A stretch of 64,000 nt of DNA from Paenibacillus ginsengihumi DSM 21568 (lineage in GTDB: Bacteria > Bacillota > Bacilli > Paenibacillales > NBRC-103111): the NCBI RefSeq assembly GCF_000380965.1, contig NZ_KB905558.1, positions 54,305-118,304 on the forward strand, in the 5' to 3' direction. The notes beneath the pieces were generated by a model that searched no databases, was not told where the DNA came from, and saw only the letters and a program-made list of their open reading frames with translations. How positions within the stretch are numbered: position 1 is the stretch's first letter; every line of letters begins with the position of its first letter. The translations under genes and the position numbers were made by a program. Below are positions 50,547 through 59,239 of the stretch, piece after piece.

Positions 50547-51083
50547 TCACTCCCTCTGCCCTTTGGCCCGCGAACGCTCTTTGATCGCTCTTTGCCGTTC
50601 CTCAATCACGCCGCTGCGGTCGCGCAAGCGATGCCTGTGGATCAGCTCGGGGTCGCTCATGTCGCTGCTGCGGCACCAAGCCGCCGAGCGTTCTTCGCAT
50701 ATGGCGGCAACCTGCCGGATGAGGCCGGGATCGGTTATCGGCAAATTCATGTCCGCGTAAGGCGCCTCTGCCCGCGTAAGGCTCTCCAGCCGGCACTGCA
50801 GCATGCGGCGCAGCCCGGCTGCGTCCAGCCCCAGCGAAGCCGCGGCATCGTCCTGCAAATTCCGAAGGGACGCCTGCACCATTTTGACGGCTCCCGCTAC
50901 ATTGCCCCTGCGGTGATGATACATCGCGACGGCAATCTGTATGAGCGCTACGTACGTGCGGCTATGCGGATCGCGCGGATGCTCCTTCCAGTATTCCTCC
51001 ATGATTTCATGACATTCGAAAAAATCTCTGCTTCCGTGAAAATGAAACAAATATTCGAGATAAGCGTCAGGATAGCTGAGCAT
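50547..51083 (-). CDS. DUF309 family protein
   Basis: A 178-residue helical protein. The family motif FHGSRDFFECHEIMEEYWKE is near the N terminus, followed by ALIQIAVAMYHHRRGN. DUF309 proteins (YpuF in B. subtilis) form a TPR-like helical bundle of unknown function. ATG 51083 follows GAGG at 10 bases; an upstream TTG start would add 18 non-conserved residues. The C-terminal ~40 residues are Arg-rich. It converges on the carbonic anhydrase gene. Confidence 0.83.
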   Translation of the reverse strand: MLSYPDAYLEYLFHFHGSRDFFECHEIMEEYWKEHPRDPHSRTYVALIQIAVAMYHHRRGNVAGAVKMVQASLRNLQDDAAASLGLDAAGLRRMLQCRLESLTRAEAPYADMNLPITDPGLIRQVAAICEERSAAWCRSSDMSDPELIHRHRLRDRSGVIEERQRAIKERSRAKGQRE

Positions 51084-51408
51084 GCGGCGGCAACCTCGAT
51101 TCGCAATGATTTTATAATGATCACTTTGTGGCAACAATGATGAGTATAGCGGTCTATGAAATCGATTTGCAATTTTATTGTAACCTGTTGATAAGAAAAA
51201 CGTCTATCGAAGTCTATTCAAGGATGAGCGGGCCTCGGTCCAGCAGTTGTTTTTCTTGGTACAGAAAGTCGCACTTCGCATCATCGCTTTAGCGAAGTTA
51301 AACTTTCCGTGCCGAAAAAAAAGATGAAACCGCCGCAAAGTTTTCTCGTATGTATAGTTACGGAGCCGTCTAGGCTCAATATATTATATAGAGTATGGAG
51401 GAAAGGGC
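51084..51408. other. Intergenic region holding repeat copy B
   Basis: About 325 bases between divergent genes with no coding potential. It holds the dispersed repeat (51195-51307) and, near 51380-51395, an AT-rich TATATTATATAG stretch that could be the promoter of the next gene. Confidence 0.5.
51195..51307 (-). repeat. Dispersed ~112-bp intergenic repeat, copy B (inverted)
   Basis: Reverse complement of the element at 1028-1139, about 90 per cent identical. The internal stem ACTTCGC/GCGAAGT is conserved although loop bases changed, which hints at selection on structure or simply shared origin. See copy A. Confidence 0.8.
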
Positions 51409-51855
51409 ATGTGGAAAAAACTTTCGATGGTTCTTTTGGCGGGGATGATCGTCTTCTCGTTCTCGTCGCCGGACGTCGCCGACGCGAGAAAATATAGGTC
51501 GTCGTCGAAGAGCTACAAATCCGGCGCGACGTCGAATACGACCAACACGAACACGCAAAACCCGTCCAGCAATGCGACCAAAGCCGATCCGGCCGCTTCC
51601 AAATCGCCGGCATCCGCGACGAACCAGACAAGAACCGGCTCCGGGTTCGGCGGCGGCCTCATGAAGGGCCTGATGCTCGGCGGCCTGGCCGGGCTGCTGT
51701 TCGGCGGTCTGTTCGGAGGCATGGGCTTCCTCGGCAACATTTTGGGCCTCCTGGTCAATGTGCTGGCGATCGTGGTGCTGTTCGTGGTGATCCGCAAAAT
51801 TTTCGTCTTTTTCCGCGAACGCAAACGGTTGAACGACAATACCCGCCGTTACTAA
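51409..51855 (+). CDS. Secreted/membrane protein with Ser/Thr/Asn-rich and Gly-rich segments
   Basis: A 148-residue protein: signal peptide or N-terminal anchor (1-26), a polar Ser/Thr/Asn/Lys-rich stretch (about 27-78), then a Gly-rich hydrophobic run (GGLAGLLFGGLFGGMG) and a membrane segment (about 110-130). The C terminus is basic and cytoplasmic-looking (RERKRLNDNTRRY). The layout recalls small Tim44-like or stress-membrane proteins, but no firm family is recognised. ATG 51409 follows GGAGG. A YxcD-like gene follows 25 bases downstream. Confidence 0.75.
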   Translation: MWKKLSMVLLAGMIVFSFSSPDVADARKYRSSSKSYKSGATSNTTNTNTQNPSSNATKADPAASKSPASATNQTRTGSGFGGGLMKGLMLGGLAGLLFGGLFGGMGFLGNILGLLVNVLAIVVLFVVIRKIFVFFRERKRLNDNTRRY

Positions 51856-51880
51856 ACGCTGAAAACGGAGTGACATCGAC

Positions 51881-52156
51881 TTGAGACTATCAGAGCAAGA
51901 GATCGTCAACGCGATCTGCCTTCATATGGCCGAACGGAAGCAGATTCTCCCGACCCAGGTTCAGGTCGAGATGCTGTGGGACGAGGAGCAAGGCTTCGCC
52001 GCGGAAGTTACGGCGCAGGGGCAGATGCAGGAGATTTCCGCCGCAAGCATCCTTGAAGCGATCGAACGTTATTTGCTGAAAGAGCATCAAATGCGGGTGT
52101 TCCGCTCGCAGATTCGTCTGGATCTGCAGGACGAGATTATCGCAGATATCGAATAA
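51881..52156 (+). CDS. YxcD-like (DUF2653) protein
   Basis: A 91-residue acidic protein, LSEQEIVNAICLHMAERKQI..., matching the DUF2653/YxcD family of unknown function. The start is TTG 51881, 10 bases after GGAG. It probably forms an operon with the membrane protein upstream and ends in a strong terminator. Confidence 0.82.
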   Translation: MRLSEQEIVNAICLHMAERKQILPTQVQVEMLWDEEQGFAAEVTAQGQMQEISAASILEAIERYLLKEHQMRVFRSQIRLDLQDEIIADIE

Positions 52157-52167
52157 AATGACGTGCT

Positions 52168-52203
52168 TAAAGCCCTTGGCGTACCAATGCCAAGGGCTTA
52201 TTT
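52168..52203 (+). terminator. Terminator after the yxcD-like gene
   Basis: AAGCCCTTGGC and GCCAAGGGCTT form a perfect 11-bp stem followed by ATTT. Confidence 0.75.
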
Positions 52204-52303
52204 GGGCCGCGATCGCCCCCTCCTATTAAATTCCATCGCAACTTCGCTATTCTCCCTGCGTTTAATAGAATAGACTTTAGGGAGAAAGAAGGTTGATCGC
52301 AAT

Positions 52304-54247
52304 TTGACAAGAAAAAAGTCGCTCATCGTGTCTATGCTCGCCATGCTCGTCTCTTCCGCCGTATTGTCGATATCGCCGGACGCTGTCGCGGCCGCTGACA
52401 AAACGACGAAATATCGGGTGTATCAGGATAACAAGCTGCTCACCGAAACGCAGGATTACAAGTCAGCCGAGGCGTATGCGAAGCAGTTCGCGAACAGTCA
52501 CGTCGAGCAAATCGGCACGCGGGAATGGCTGTGGCACAATTATCCCCGCTACAAAGTATACCAGCACGGCTACAGCACGTCGAAGTGGGAATTCGCCACG
52601 CTGGATCAGGCGATCCGCGAGGCTTCCAAATGGAGCAACGCCAGCGTCCGAGATTTGCAGGGCGGCGGCTGGGTGTGGAACAATTACGCCCGCTACCGGC
52701 TGTATCAAGGCGACGTGACGCTCGGCTCCTCCTGGGAGTTCGCCACACTGGATCAGGCGAAGCGCGAAGCGGCCAAATGGAGCAACGCGCATATCATCGA
52801 TCTGAAGGACAACCGCTGGGTATGGGACAACATCCCGCAAGAGGTCAAGGCGAAGCAGCGCGCCTCCGGAAACAAAATATATCAGGTGTACCAAGGTACA
52901 TATACCCAGGACGGCTGGAGCTTCGCCGCCTTGGAGGAAGCGGTCGGCGAAGCGTTGCGCTGGAGCAATTCCCGAATCGTCCGCACGGATTCCGGCCAAG
53001 AGGTGTTCTCGAACGTCAAGAAGTACCGGGTTTATCAGCACGATCATTATTTGGACAGCTTCGTCGCACTCGATGAGGCGATTCGTTATGCGGAGCGGTT
53101 TGCGCATTCGAAAATTATTAACGACAGCGCCCCTTCCTCTTACAATCAAATATGGAATAATTATCCTTATTATCAAGTGTACCAGAACGATACTTTGATC
53201 GGAGAGTCGACGACGATCGAGGGAGCGCTGAAATTCGCCAGGCAGTACGCGAATTCCTCCATTCGCCGGCTGGACGGCGGGTCTGTCATATGGGACAATA
53301 TCCGCAAACTGCAGTTTTGGGGCTGGAACGGCAGCTCCAGCGACGCCATGATTCGCAGCCAAGTAACCAATACGGCCGGACTCGACGTCGTGTCGCCGAC
53401 TTATTTCCAGCTTGCCGACGCTGCGGGCGCGCTTCAGGACAGCTCCAGCCATGAAACGGTCGCTTGGCTGAAGCAGCAAGGATATGCGGTGCACCCGCTC
53501 GTCGCCAACCAGTTCGATACGGCCTTGACGACCCAGTTTCTGGCGGACGCCGAGGCGCGCAAGCGTTTCGTCGAAGCGCTCGTCAGCCGGCTGACAGAGC
53601 TCGGAGCAGACGGCGTCAATGTCGATTTCGAAAGCGTCGCGGGCAGCGACCGCGCCAATTTCACCCTGTTCATGCAGGAACTTGCCGCAGCGGCGCATGC
53701 CAAAGGCTTGCTGGTCTCGGTCGATTTGCCGCGCGGCAGCGCCGCCTGGAACGCCAAAACCGCGTTCGACCACGAGAAGCTGGCCGGCATCGCGGATTAT
53801 ATCATCACGATGACGTACGACCAGCACTGGAAGGGCAGCGCGGAAGCAGGCCCAGTCGCCGGTCTGCAGTGGGTCGAGGAAGGCGTGCGGGAGTTTCTCG
53901 CATATGGCATCCCCCGCGACAAGCTGATCATGGGCATCCCGTTCTACGTGCGGGAATGGCAGATCGATTCGTCCGGCAAGCTGGTAAGCAACCGCGCTCT
54001 GCTGATGAAGGATTTGCCGGCGCTCATTCTTGAGAAGAACGCCAAGCAGACGTGGGACAGCCGCTTCAATCAATATAAAGTCGAGTATCAGGAAGGCGGC
54101 TACACGTACGTATTTTGGCTGGAGGATGAGACAACGGTCAAGGAGCGCATCGCCATTGCCAAGAAATACGAGCTTGCCGGCGTCGCCGCCTGGAGGCTCG
54201 GCTACGATTCGGCGGCGCTGTGGCAGACGATGATTCGGGAAAAATAA
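52304..54247 (+). CDS. Exported GH18 glycosidase with six N-terminal repeats
   Basis: A 647-residue protein. Signal peptide (1-30), six tandem ~48-residue repeats (about 35-335), then a GH18 domain (about 336-645). Repeats share a (K/R)YxVYQ start, a W/F-FATLDQA-x-EA-x-KWSN middle and a WVWNN-type end. The GH18 catalytic motif is DGVNVDFE (about 437-444; acid Glu444). It should cleave chitin or peptidoglycan-type N-acetylglucosamine chains at the cell surface. The start is TTG 52304, with AAGG upstream. A terminator follows. The repeats may bind the wall; this is inference. Confidence 0.85.
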   Translation: MTRKKSLIVSMLAMLVSSAVLSISPDAVAAADKTTKYRVYQDNKLLTETQDYKSAEAYAKQFANSHVEQIGTREWLWHNYPRYKVYQHGYSTSKWEFATLDQAIREASKWSNASVRDLQGGGWVWNNYARYRLYQGDVTLGSSWEFATLDQAKREAAKWSNAHIIDLKDNRWVWDNIPQEVKAKQRASGNKIYQVYQGTYTQDGWSFAALEEAVGEALRWSNSRIVRTDSGQEVFSNVKKYRVYQHDHYLDSFVALDEAIRYAERFAHSKIINDSAPSSYNQIWNNYPYYQVYQNDTLIGESTTIEGALKFARQYANSSIRRLDGGSVIWDNIRKLQFWGWNGSSSDAMIRSQVTNTAGLDVVSPTYFQLADAAGALQDSSSHETVAWLKQQGYAVHPLVANQFDTALTTQFLADAEARKRFVEALVSRLTELGADGVNVDFESVAGSDRANFTLFMQELAAAAHAKGLLVSVDLPRGSAAWNAKTAFDHEKLAGIADYIITMTYDQHWKGSAEAGPVAGLQWVEEGVREFLAYGIPRDKLIMGIPFYVREWQIDSSGKLVSNRALLMKDLPALILEKNAKQTWDSRFNQYKVEYQEGGYTYVFWLEDETTVKERIAIAKKYELAGVAAWRLGYDSAALWQTMIREK

Positions 54248-54306
54248 CATAAAAATGTGAGGCCTGGGCAGTCAAGAGCTCGCTTGAGCGCTCAAGGCCG
54301 TTAGGC

Positions 54307-54342
54307 AAGCCCCTCTCGACCGCTCGCGGTTGCGAGGGGCTT
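54307..54342 (+). terminator. Terminator-like hairpin after the GH18 gene
   Basis: AAGCCCCTC and GAGGGGCTT pair around an 18-base loop; the T-run is short (CTTTAG). Confidence 0.55.
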
Positions 54343-54429
54343 TAGCGGTTGGGGCTGTGATCGCAGGGCAGGCTCCCGTCAGCGCCTGTTTCGGCCGCGT
54401 TCTGGCGGGACCCCATCGCGGGATAAGAT

Positions 54430-54621
54430 CTTGACGGGGCGCTAATACGCGAAATTTCGCCACGGAATTGAGTTTAGCGCCTCGGCAGGGCGTTATTTTC
54501 TCGCGATCGCTCGTTTCGGCCCCAATTGCGGGCTCCGACCGTGAAATAAAGCCTTGCCACGGCGTTATTGCGCGAAATTTCGCCGCGGAATAGAGAGTTT
54601 AGCGCCTCGGCAGGACGTTAT
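54430..54621. repeat. Two ~68-bp direct repeats with a GCGAAATTTCGC palindrome
   Basis: 54430-54496 and 54553-54621 share about 85 per cent identity. Each contains the perfect 12-bp palindrome GCGAAATTTCGC and the segment TTTAGCGCCTCGGCAGG, and ends CGTTAT. The 56 bases between them are not repeated. Confidence 0.8.
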
Positions 54622-54892
54622 CCGTAGCGAGGGAGGACCTCCCCTGCTCTCAGGAAGCAAGCTCGCTCCAGCCCCCGTTCAGCCATTTGGCGAATTCGCA
54701 CCGTGCGCGGCTCCCAGCGCGCGGTGATTTCGCTGCATGACGGCGGTCGGTCGACCACATGCCGTTGTTGTTCCTGAAACTGCTGGCAATGAACGGAATG
54801 CTCGATGAAAATATCGATCTGTTGATCCCGCACGACCATTCTGATATAAATGAACCATGGCTAAATAATAGCTTGGATGGAGATGACTTTCG

Positions 54893-55291
54893 TTGAATGC
54901 ACAAGACGAACGCTTTTTGATTGATCGGATTTCGCCAGACGGGAAATGGGCTTGCGTGTTTGAGGATGACGGCGAGACGGGGTACTTGTATTTTTGTCCG
55001 ATGTCCGCTGATGGAAATATGTTAGGCATTGCCGACGCCTTGTGGATTTATAATCAAATTTTACCGCCTATTCAAGAATGTAAAGAAGTGGGCATTGCCT
55101 GGTCGGATGACTCCTCAAAGGCTATCCTGATCGTTGACGGCGAAGGCTGGGGAATGATTGATTTGTCATCCAAAAGAAAGCTGACCGCTCCCAGAGAAGA
55201 TAACTGCATCGTTTCGATCCCGTTTTCGATTTGGGAAGAAGGAATTCCGGCCGACCTGGGAGAACCGCTTTGCTTGGAAGTGCATCATTGA
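54893..55291 (+). CDS. DUF2251-like small protein, possible orphan immunity protein
   Basis: A 132-residue acidic soluble protein. RISPDGKWACVFEDDGETGY resembles the DUF2251 family as I recall it. The start is TTG 54893 after GGAG. Base composition here is clearly more A/T-rich than in neighbouring genes, suggesting recent acquisition. Small acidic proteins of this kind often neutralise polymorphic toxins; no toxin gene is in the window. The functional suggestion is inference. Confidence 0.65.
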   Translation: MNAQDERFLIDRISPDGKWACVFEDDGETGYLYFCPMSADGNMLGIADALWIYNQILPPIQECKEVGIAWSDDSSKAILIVDGEGWGMIDLSSKRKLTAPREDNCIVSIPFSIWEEGIPADLGEPLCLEVHH

Positions 55292-55330
55292 TTGCAAGTT
55301 CTGTAAAATTCCAGGAAGGAGTCCTAATTA

Positions 55331-55615
55331 TTGCATTTATACTATAAAGACGAAAACCTCGGCGAAATAAAAGACGACTATACAGCCGACGGCTTTTGGT
55401 TGTACGGGGAGATTATACCGAACGATCACCTCGAAAAATTCAGAAGCTTTTTTAATGCATTGGTGGACGAAGAAAATGAATTCCAGGAAGACCGGTATGA
55501 CGAAGATTGGTTGAATGAGGATAACTGGTTCATCATTGACAACGCCGGATTAAAGAGAGGAATTATCGTTCCCGCCGTCTATGAAGATGGCTCTTTCAAT
55601 TGGAGATGGAGATAA
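55331..55615 (+). CDS. Small acidic protein, immunity-like
   Basis: A 94-residue, strongly acidic, Trp-rich protein: LHLYYKDENLGEIKDD ... NWFIIDNAGLKRGIIVPAVY ... WRWR. The layout resembles widespread small hypothetical proteins found in immunity-gene clusters. The start is TTG 55331 after AAGGAG. It lies 39 bases after the DUF2251-like gene, shares its low GC, and ends before a terminator. The two form a two-gene unit. Confidence 0.65.
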   Translation: MHLYYKDENLGEIKDDYTADGFWLYGEIIPNDHLEKFRSFFNALVDEENEFQEDRYDEDWLNEDNWFIIDNAGLKRGIIVPAVYEDGSFNWRWR

Positions 55616-55636
55616 TAATATCCCAATTTATGGGGA

Positions 55637-55669
55637 AAAGACCGAAGCTGACGCTCCGGTCTTTGTTTT
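55637..55669 (+). terminator. Terminator after the small acidic protein gene
   Basis: AAAGACCG and CGGTCTTT pair, followed by GTTTTG. Confidence 0.75.
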
Positions 55670-55772
55670 GCGGCTTTATGACATTGCGGGTTTGCAGGTT
55701 TGCGGGTTGGCAGCTTTGCGGCAATACAGCTTTGCAGCAATACAGCCTTACGGCTTGCCGTCTTGGCGACCT

Positions 55773-57512
55773 TCAACGCCCCATGCCGCCGTCTGCGATC
55801 AGCCCGTAATACAGCGTCGGCTGGCGCATCAGCACGAGGTCCTTGCGCCGGACGGGATTGGTCGGATACGGGGTGTCCAGGTTCGACGTATCGATGTCCA
55901 GTACGGCGATGCCGGAGCCGGCAGGCACGATTGCCTCGCGGCGCGGGAAGCGGAATGTCTCCGGTCCGAAAATACCGCTTTTGCCGAATAGGCCGGCCTG
56001 CGGGCTCTCTGGATTGGCAAATGCCCAATAGACGTTGTTCTCGCCTGCTCTCGCCCGATGAAGATGCCAGTGATGCGGGTCGGCGCCCGTCGGGATCGGG
56101 TAATTGTGCCGAATGCCGGTTCCGGCATGTCCTTGCGGGACGGGCTCCCGCGCCATGGACGGGCAGACGATCAGGTCGCAGCCGAGCAGCGCCAGCACGC
56201 GGCCCGCTTCCGGGAACAGGGCGTCGCGGCCGATCAGCAGGCCAACCCGGCCGACCGGCAGGTCGAAGACGGCCCAATCGCTGCCGGCCGACGCCCATGC
56301 CCGGTCCTTGCCGCTTACATGAATTTGCCGATAGGTACCGACAAGCCCTTCCGGCCCTGTCAGCACGGCGGTGTTGTACAGCCGGTCCCCGTCCGATTCT
56401 ACTAGGCCGGCGACAATGTACGTCCGGTAGCGGATCGACAGCGCGATCAGCGCTTCGGTCGACGGGCCGGGCACCGGTTCACCCCCTTGGCCCGCATAGG
56501 GGCCGCTCACGGACAGCTCGGGAAAGACAACCAGCTCCGCCTGACGGCCAGCGGCTTCGGCGAGGTATGTCTCCATTGTCTGCAAATTCGCCTGCACGTC
56601 ATCGGACGACTCGCACTGCACGACGGCAATGCGCGAAGCCCGGCCCGGCGGAAGCGGCGATTTTCCGTACAGTCCGAAGAAATCAAGCGGATTCCACAAA
56701 TAGGAATCAAGCAGCAGCTGCTGGTACAGCTCCGGCCGCCGGTCGGCAAGCCGATCTCCTTCCCCTGCCCGCTTGTTCCGGGCACGTTCCGGATCGATCG
56801 TCCCGTAAGCGATGCCGTCCCCTTCGTCGATCGCCACCTGTACGCTTCCGTCCGGGTCGATGATGCAGCTGCCGCCGCTGAATTGAACGGTTCTCTCCCA
56901 GCCCCAGCGATTGCTCTCGATGACGTAGCAGCCGTTCTCGAACGCGCGGGTGATCCAGTACGGAGCCGGCGTCCGCTCGTCGAGCCAGTTGCTGATATGG
57001 CAGATGACGTCGGCGCCCTGCAGCGCCGCGAGACGCGCCGTCTCAATGTAATGAATGTCCATGCAGACGAGCAGCGCGATGCGGCCGATCGGCGTATCGA
57101 ACACGTCGTGCCGGTCGCCTGACGCCGCCCATTTCGGTTCGGAAATGTACGGATGCGTTTTGCGGTGTTTGCCGACGACGCCTTCAGGGCCGATCAGCAC
57201 GGCGGTGTTGTAGTAGACGTTCGTCACCGGATCGACTTCGGGCATGCCGATGACGATATAGCAATCGCAGCGGGCGGCCAAACCGGCAAAACGGTCTGTC
57301 GTCGGTCCCGGCACCGGCTCGACGAACGGCGCCACCTCGGCCCGGTCGTACCAGCAATAGCCCGTCGTACCCATCTCCGGCGTGACAATAAGCCTGGCTC
57401 CGTTCCGGGCGGCCTCTTCGACCAGCTCGCACAAGCGGCTTATATTCCGCTCCTTCTCGAACTGCCGCGGCTCGAACTGTACGGTCGCCGCTTGAAACGA
57501 AAAGCTGTTCAT
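55773..57512 (-). CDS. Double-domain nitrilase-superfamily protein, C-terminal domain degenerate
   Basis: A 579-residue tandem of two carbon-nitrogen hydrolase domains (about 1-290 and 292-579). Domain 1 has the full triad: Glu46 (TPEMGTTG), Lys118 (GKHRKTHPY) and Cys150 (LLVCMDIH). Domain 2 keeps Glu332 (FPELSVSG), but the lysine position is Gln396 (TYRQIHV) and the cysteine position is Gly428 (LLIGRDALFPE), so it should be inactive. The active half probably hydrolyses an amide or nitrile. ATG 57512 overlaps the formamidase stop by 4 bases, making it the last gene of the amide operon. Confidence 0.85.
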   Translation of the reverse strand: MNSFSFQAATVQFEPRQFEKERNISRLCELVEEAARNGARLIVTPEMGTTGYCWYDRAEVAPFVEPVPGPTTDRFAGLAARCDCYIVIGMPEVDPVTNVYYNTAVLIGPEGVVGKHRKTHPYISEPKWAASGDRHDVFDTPIGRIALLVCMDIHYIETARLAALQGADVICHISNWLDERTPAPYWITRAFENGCYVIESNRWGWERTVQFSGGSCIIDPDGSVQVAIDEGDGIAYGTIDPERARNKRAGEGDRLADRRPELYQQLLLDSYLWNPLDFFGLYGKSPLPPGRASRIAVVQCESSDDVQANLQTMETYLAEAAGRQAELVVFPELSVSGPYAGQGGEPVPGPSTEALIALSIRYRTYIVAGLVESDGDRLYNTAVLTGPEGLVGTYRQIHVSGKDRAWASAGSDWAVFDLPVGRVGLLIGRDALFPEAGRVLALLGCDLIVCPSMAREPVPQGHAGTGIRHNYPIPTGADPHHWHLHRARAGENNVYWAFANPESPQAGLFGKSGIFGPETFRFPRREAIVPAGSGIAVLDIDTSNLDTPYPTNPVRRKDLVLMRQPTLYYGLIADGGMGR

Positions 57513-58441
57513 TCCGGCGATCCCCCCTTGTCGTCGATATACGCGTACGTCTTCTCAATCTTCGCCACCAACGAATAGTACGTATCGACCATGTTGCCGA
57601 CGTGCAGCTTGCCGATCTGCGTCAACGCTTGATACGCCTCCCACTTGTCCCAACCGAGCTCGATCATCCAGTCGATCAACTCCGCATAAGCGATTCGGGC
57701 GGCGTCCTCCATCGGGCGGGCGCTGCCGACGACCATCAGCTCGTCCTTGCTCTCGATGCGCGGCCAGCGTATCGCCTTCCCTTTGATCAGCTCGAATTTC
57801 AGCGTCACCTTAGCCGATATTTCCAGCGCGACTCCGCACAGCTCCCCGTCGCCCTGCCCGGCGTGGCAGTCCCCGGTGAAAAAATAAGCGCCGGGAACCC
57901 GTACGGGCAAATAGACGATGTTGCCCGGCTTTGTATCCGGCACGTCCATGTTGCCGCCGTGATCGGCGGGCGTCAGCGCGGACACCGCTTCAAGCTCGGG
58001 AGCGGTGCCGATCGTGCCGAGAAACGGGCGCCACGGGAACGACAGCCGGGGATTCGCCGTGAGCCGGCCGTTTTCCAGCTTGTAGATGAACACTTTCTCC
58101 GGGAGCGGCTCATGCAGCATCCGCGTGACCGCGGTGGCCGTCAGTCCGCCGAAGCCCGGTTTATGGACGCTGACCGCCCAGTCCCGCGCCGGCTCGATGT
58201 CGAGAATATGAACGGCCAGCGTATCGCCCGGCTCGGCGCCTTCCACCCAAATCGGCCCGGTCTGCGGGTTCAGATAGTCCCCGAGCAGCTCGGACGGAAC
58301 GTCGGAATCGCTAGTAATCCGATTTTCAAACGCGTCTTTCGTATGAATGACGACGGCTTCGCCCGGCTTCACCTTGGCGATCGGCTCCAAATACCGGCTG
58401 AATACGTAGCTGTGCGCTCCAGGCTGGCGAATTTCTTGCAT
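57509..58441 (-). CDS. fmdA: Formamidase/acetamidase
   Basis: A 310-residue FmdA/AmdA-family amidase hydrolysing short aliphatic amides to ammonia and the acid. Family segments are GPIWVEGAEPGDTLAVHI (in parts), PADHGGNMDVPD, and the metal-site region YFFTGDCHAGQGDGELCG. ATG 58441 follows AGGGGAG. It is 56 bases downstream of the last ABC ATPase gene and coupled to the nitrilase-like gene. Its place shows the importer supplies amides or urea-like compounds as nitrogen source. Confidence 0.92.
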   Translation of the reverse strand: MQEIRQPGAHSYVFSRYLEPIAKVKPGEAVVIHTKDAFENRITSDSDVPSELLGDYLNPQTGPIWVEGAEPGDTLAVHILDIEPARDWAVSVHKPGFGGLTATAVTRMLHEPLPEKVFIYKLENGRLTANPRLSFPWRPFLGTIGTAPELEAVSALTPADHGGNMDVPDTKPGNIVYLPVRVPGAYFFTGDCHAGQGDGELCGVALEISAKVTLKFELIKGKAIRWPRIESKDELMVVGSARPMEDAARIAYAELIDWMIELGWDKWEAYQALTQIGKLHVGNMVDTYYSLVAKIEKTYAYIDDKGGSPE

Positions 58442-58497
58442 CTTCGGTCTCCCCTTTCGACATTTCCGTTCGCAGCTTGCCTATTCTATACATACGT

Positions 58498-59196
58498 CTA
58501 TACCGCCAAATATTGCTTGATGCTGTCGTAATCGGCGATGTCCCCCTCCGTCAGCTCGCCGACAATGCTTCCTTTATCCATCGCGTAGCAGCGGCCCGAC
58601 AGCTGCTGGATCAGCCCGATATGCTGCTCGACGAACAGCACGGTCAGCCCCGTTTCGCGGTTGATCCGCTTCAAGATGTCGCTGATGTGAACGATAATGC
58701 TTGGCTGGATGCCCTCCGACGGCTCGTCCAGAAGCAGCAGCTCCGGCCGGCCGACCAGCGCCCGGCTGATCGCCAGCATCGCCTGCTCCCCTCCGCTGAG
58801 CGTCCCCGCTCTCTGCAAGCGGCGCTCTCTCAGTCGCGGAAAATAATCGTAAACGACGCCGAAATCGAGATTGGGCGACGACTTGTTGATGTCCCGGCCC
58901 ATTTTCAAATTTTCCTCCACCGTCAATTTCGGAAAAATGCCGTGGCCCTGCGGAACGTACCCGATGCCGCTGCGCGCTCTATCATGGGATTTCATCGCGG
59001 AGATGTTCACGCCCTTAAAATGAATGACTCCGGACGTCGCCCGATTCAAGCCGATCAGCGTCTTGACGAACGTGCTTTTGCCGACCCCGTTGCGGCCGAT
59101 GATCGAGACGATCTCGCCTTGGCCCACATGAATATCGACATTCCGCACGACCGTCACTTTACCGTATCCCGACGTCAGCTTTTCGACCGTAAGCAA
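58498..59196 (-). CDS. urtE: Amide/urea-type ABC transporter ATPase (UrtE/LivF-like)
   Basis: A 232-residue branched-chain-type ATPase: Walker A GRNGVGKST, Q-loop VPQGHGIFP, signature LSGGEQ, Walker B LLLLDEPSEGIQP. The GVGKS and EGIQP variants are typical of UrtE. The best start is TTG 59196, 8 bases after AAAGGAGG; ATG 59220 has only a weak site. It is fifth in the seven-gene operon. Confidence 0.87.
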   Translation of the reverse strand: MLTVEKLTSGYGKVTVVRNVDIHVGQGEIVSIIGRNGVGKSTFVKTLIGLNRATSGVIHFKGVNISAMKSHDRARSGIGYVPQGHGIFPKLTVEENLKMGRDINKSSPNLDFGVVYDYFPRLRERRLQRAGTLSGGEQAMLAISRALVGRPELLLLDEPSEGIQPSIIVHISDILKRINRETGLTVLFVEQHIGLIQQLSGRCYAMDKGSIVGELTEGDIADYDSIKQYLAV

Positions 59197-59239
59197 CCGT
59201 TCCGCCTCCTTTTTGCCCATATGTCTTCTTCACATTGCA

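Larger units (their letters stand above)
54248..54892. other. Gene-free region with terminator and direct repeats
   Basis: No credible gene in 645 bases. It holds the GH18 terminator and two ~68-bp direct repeats, listed separately. 54622-54892 contains only short ORFs without ribosome binding sites. Confidence 0.55.
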
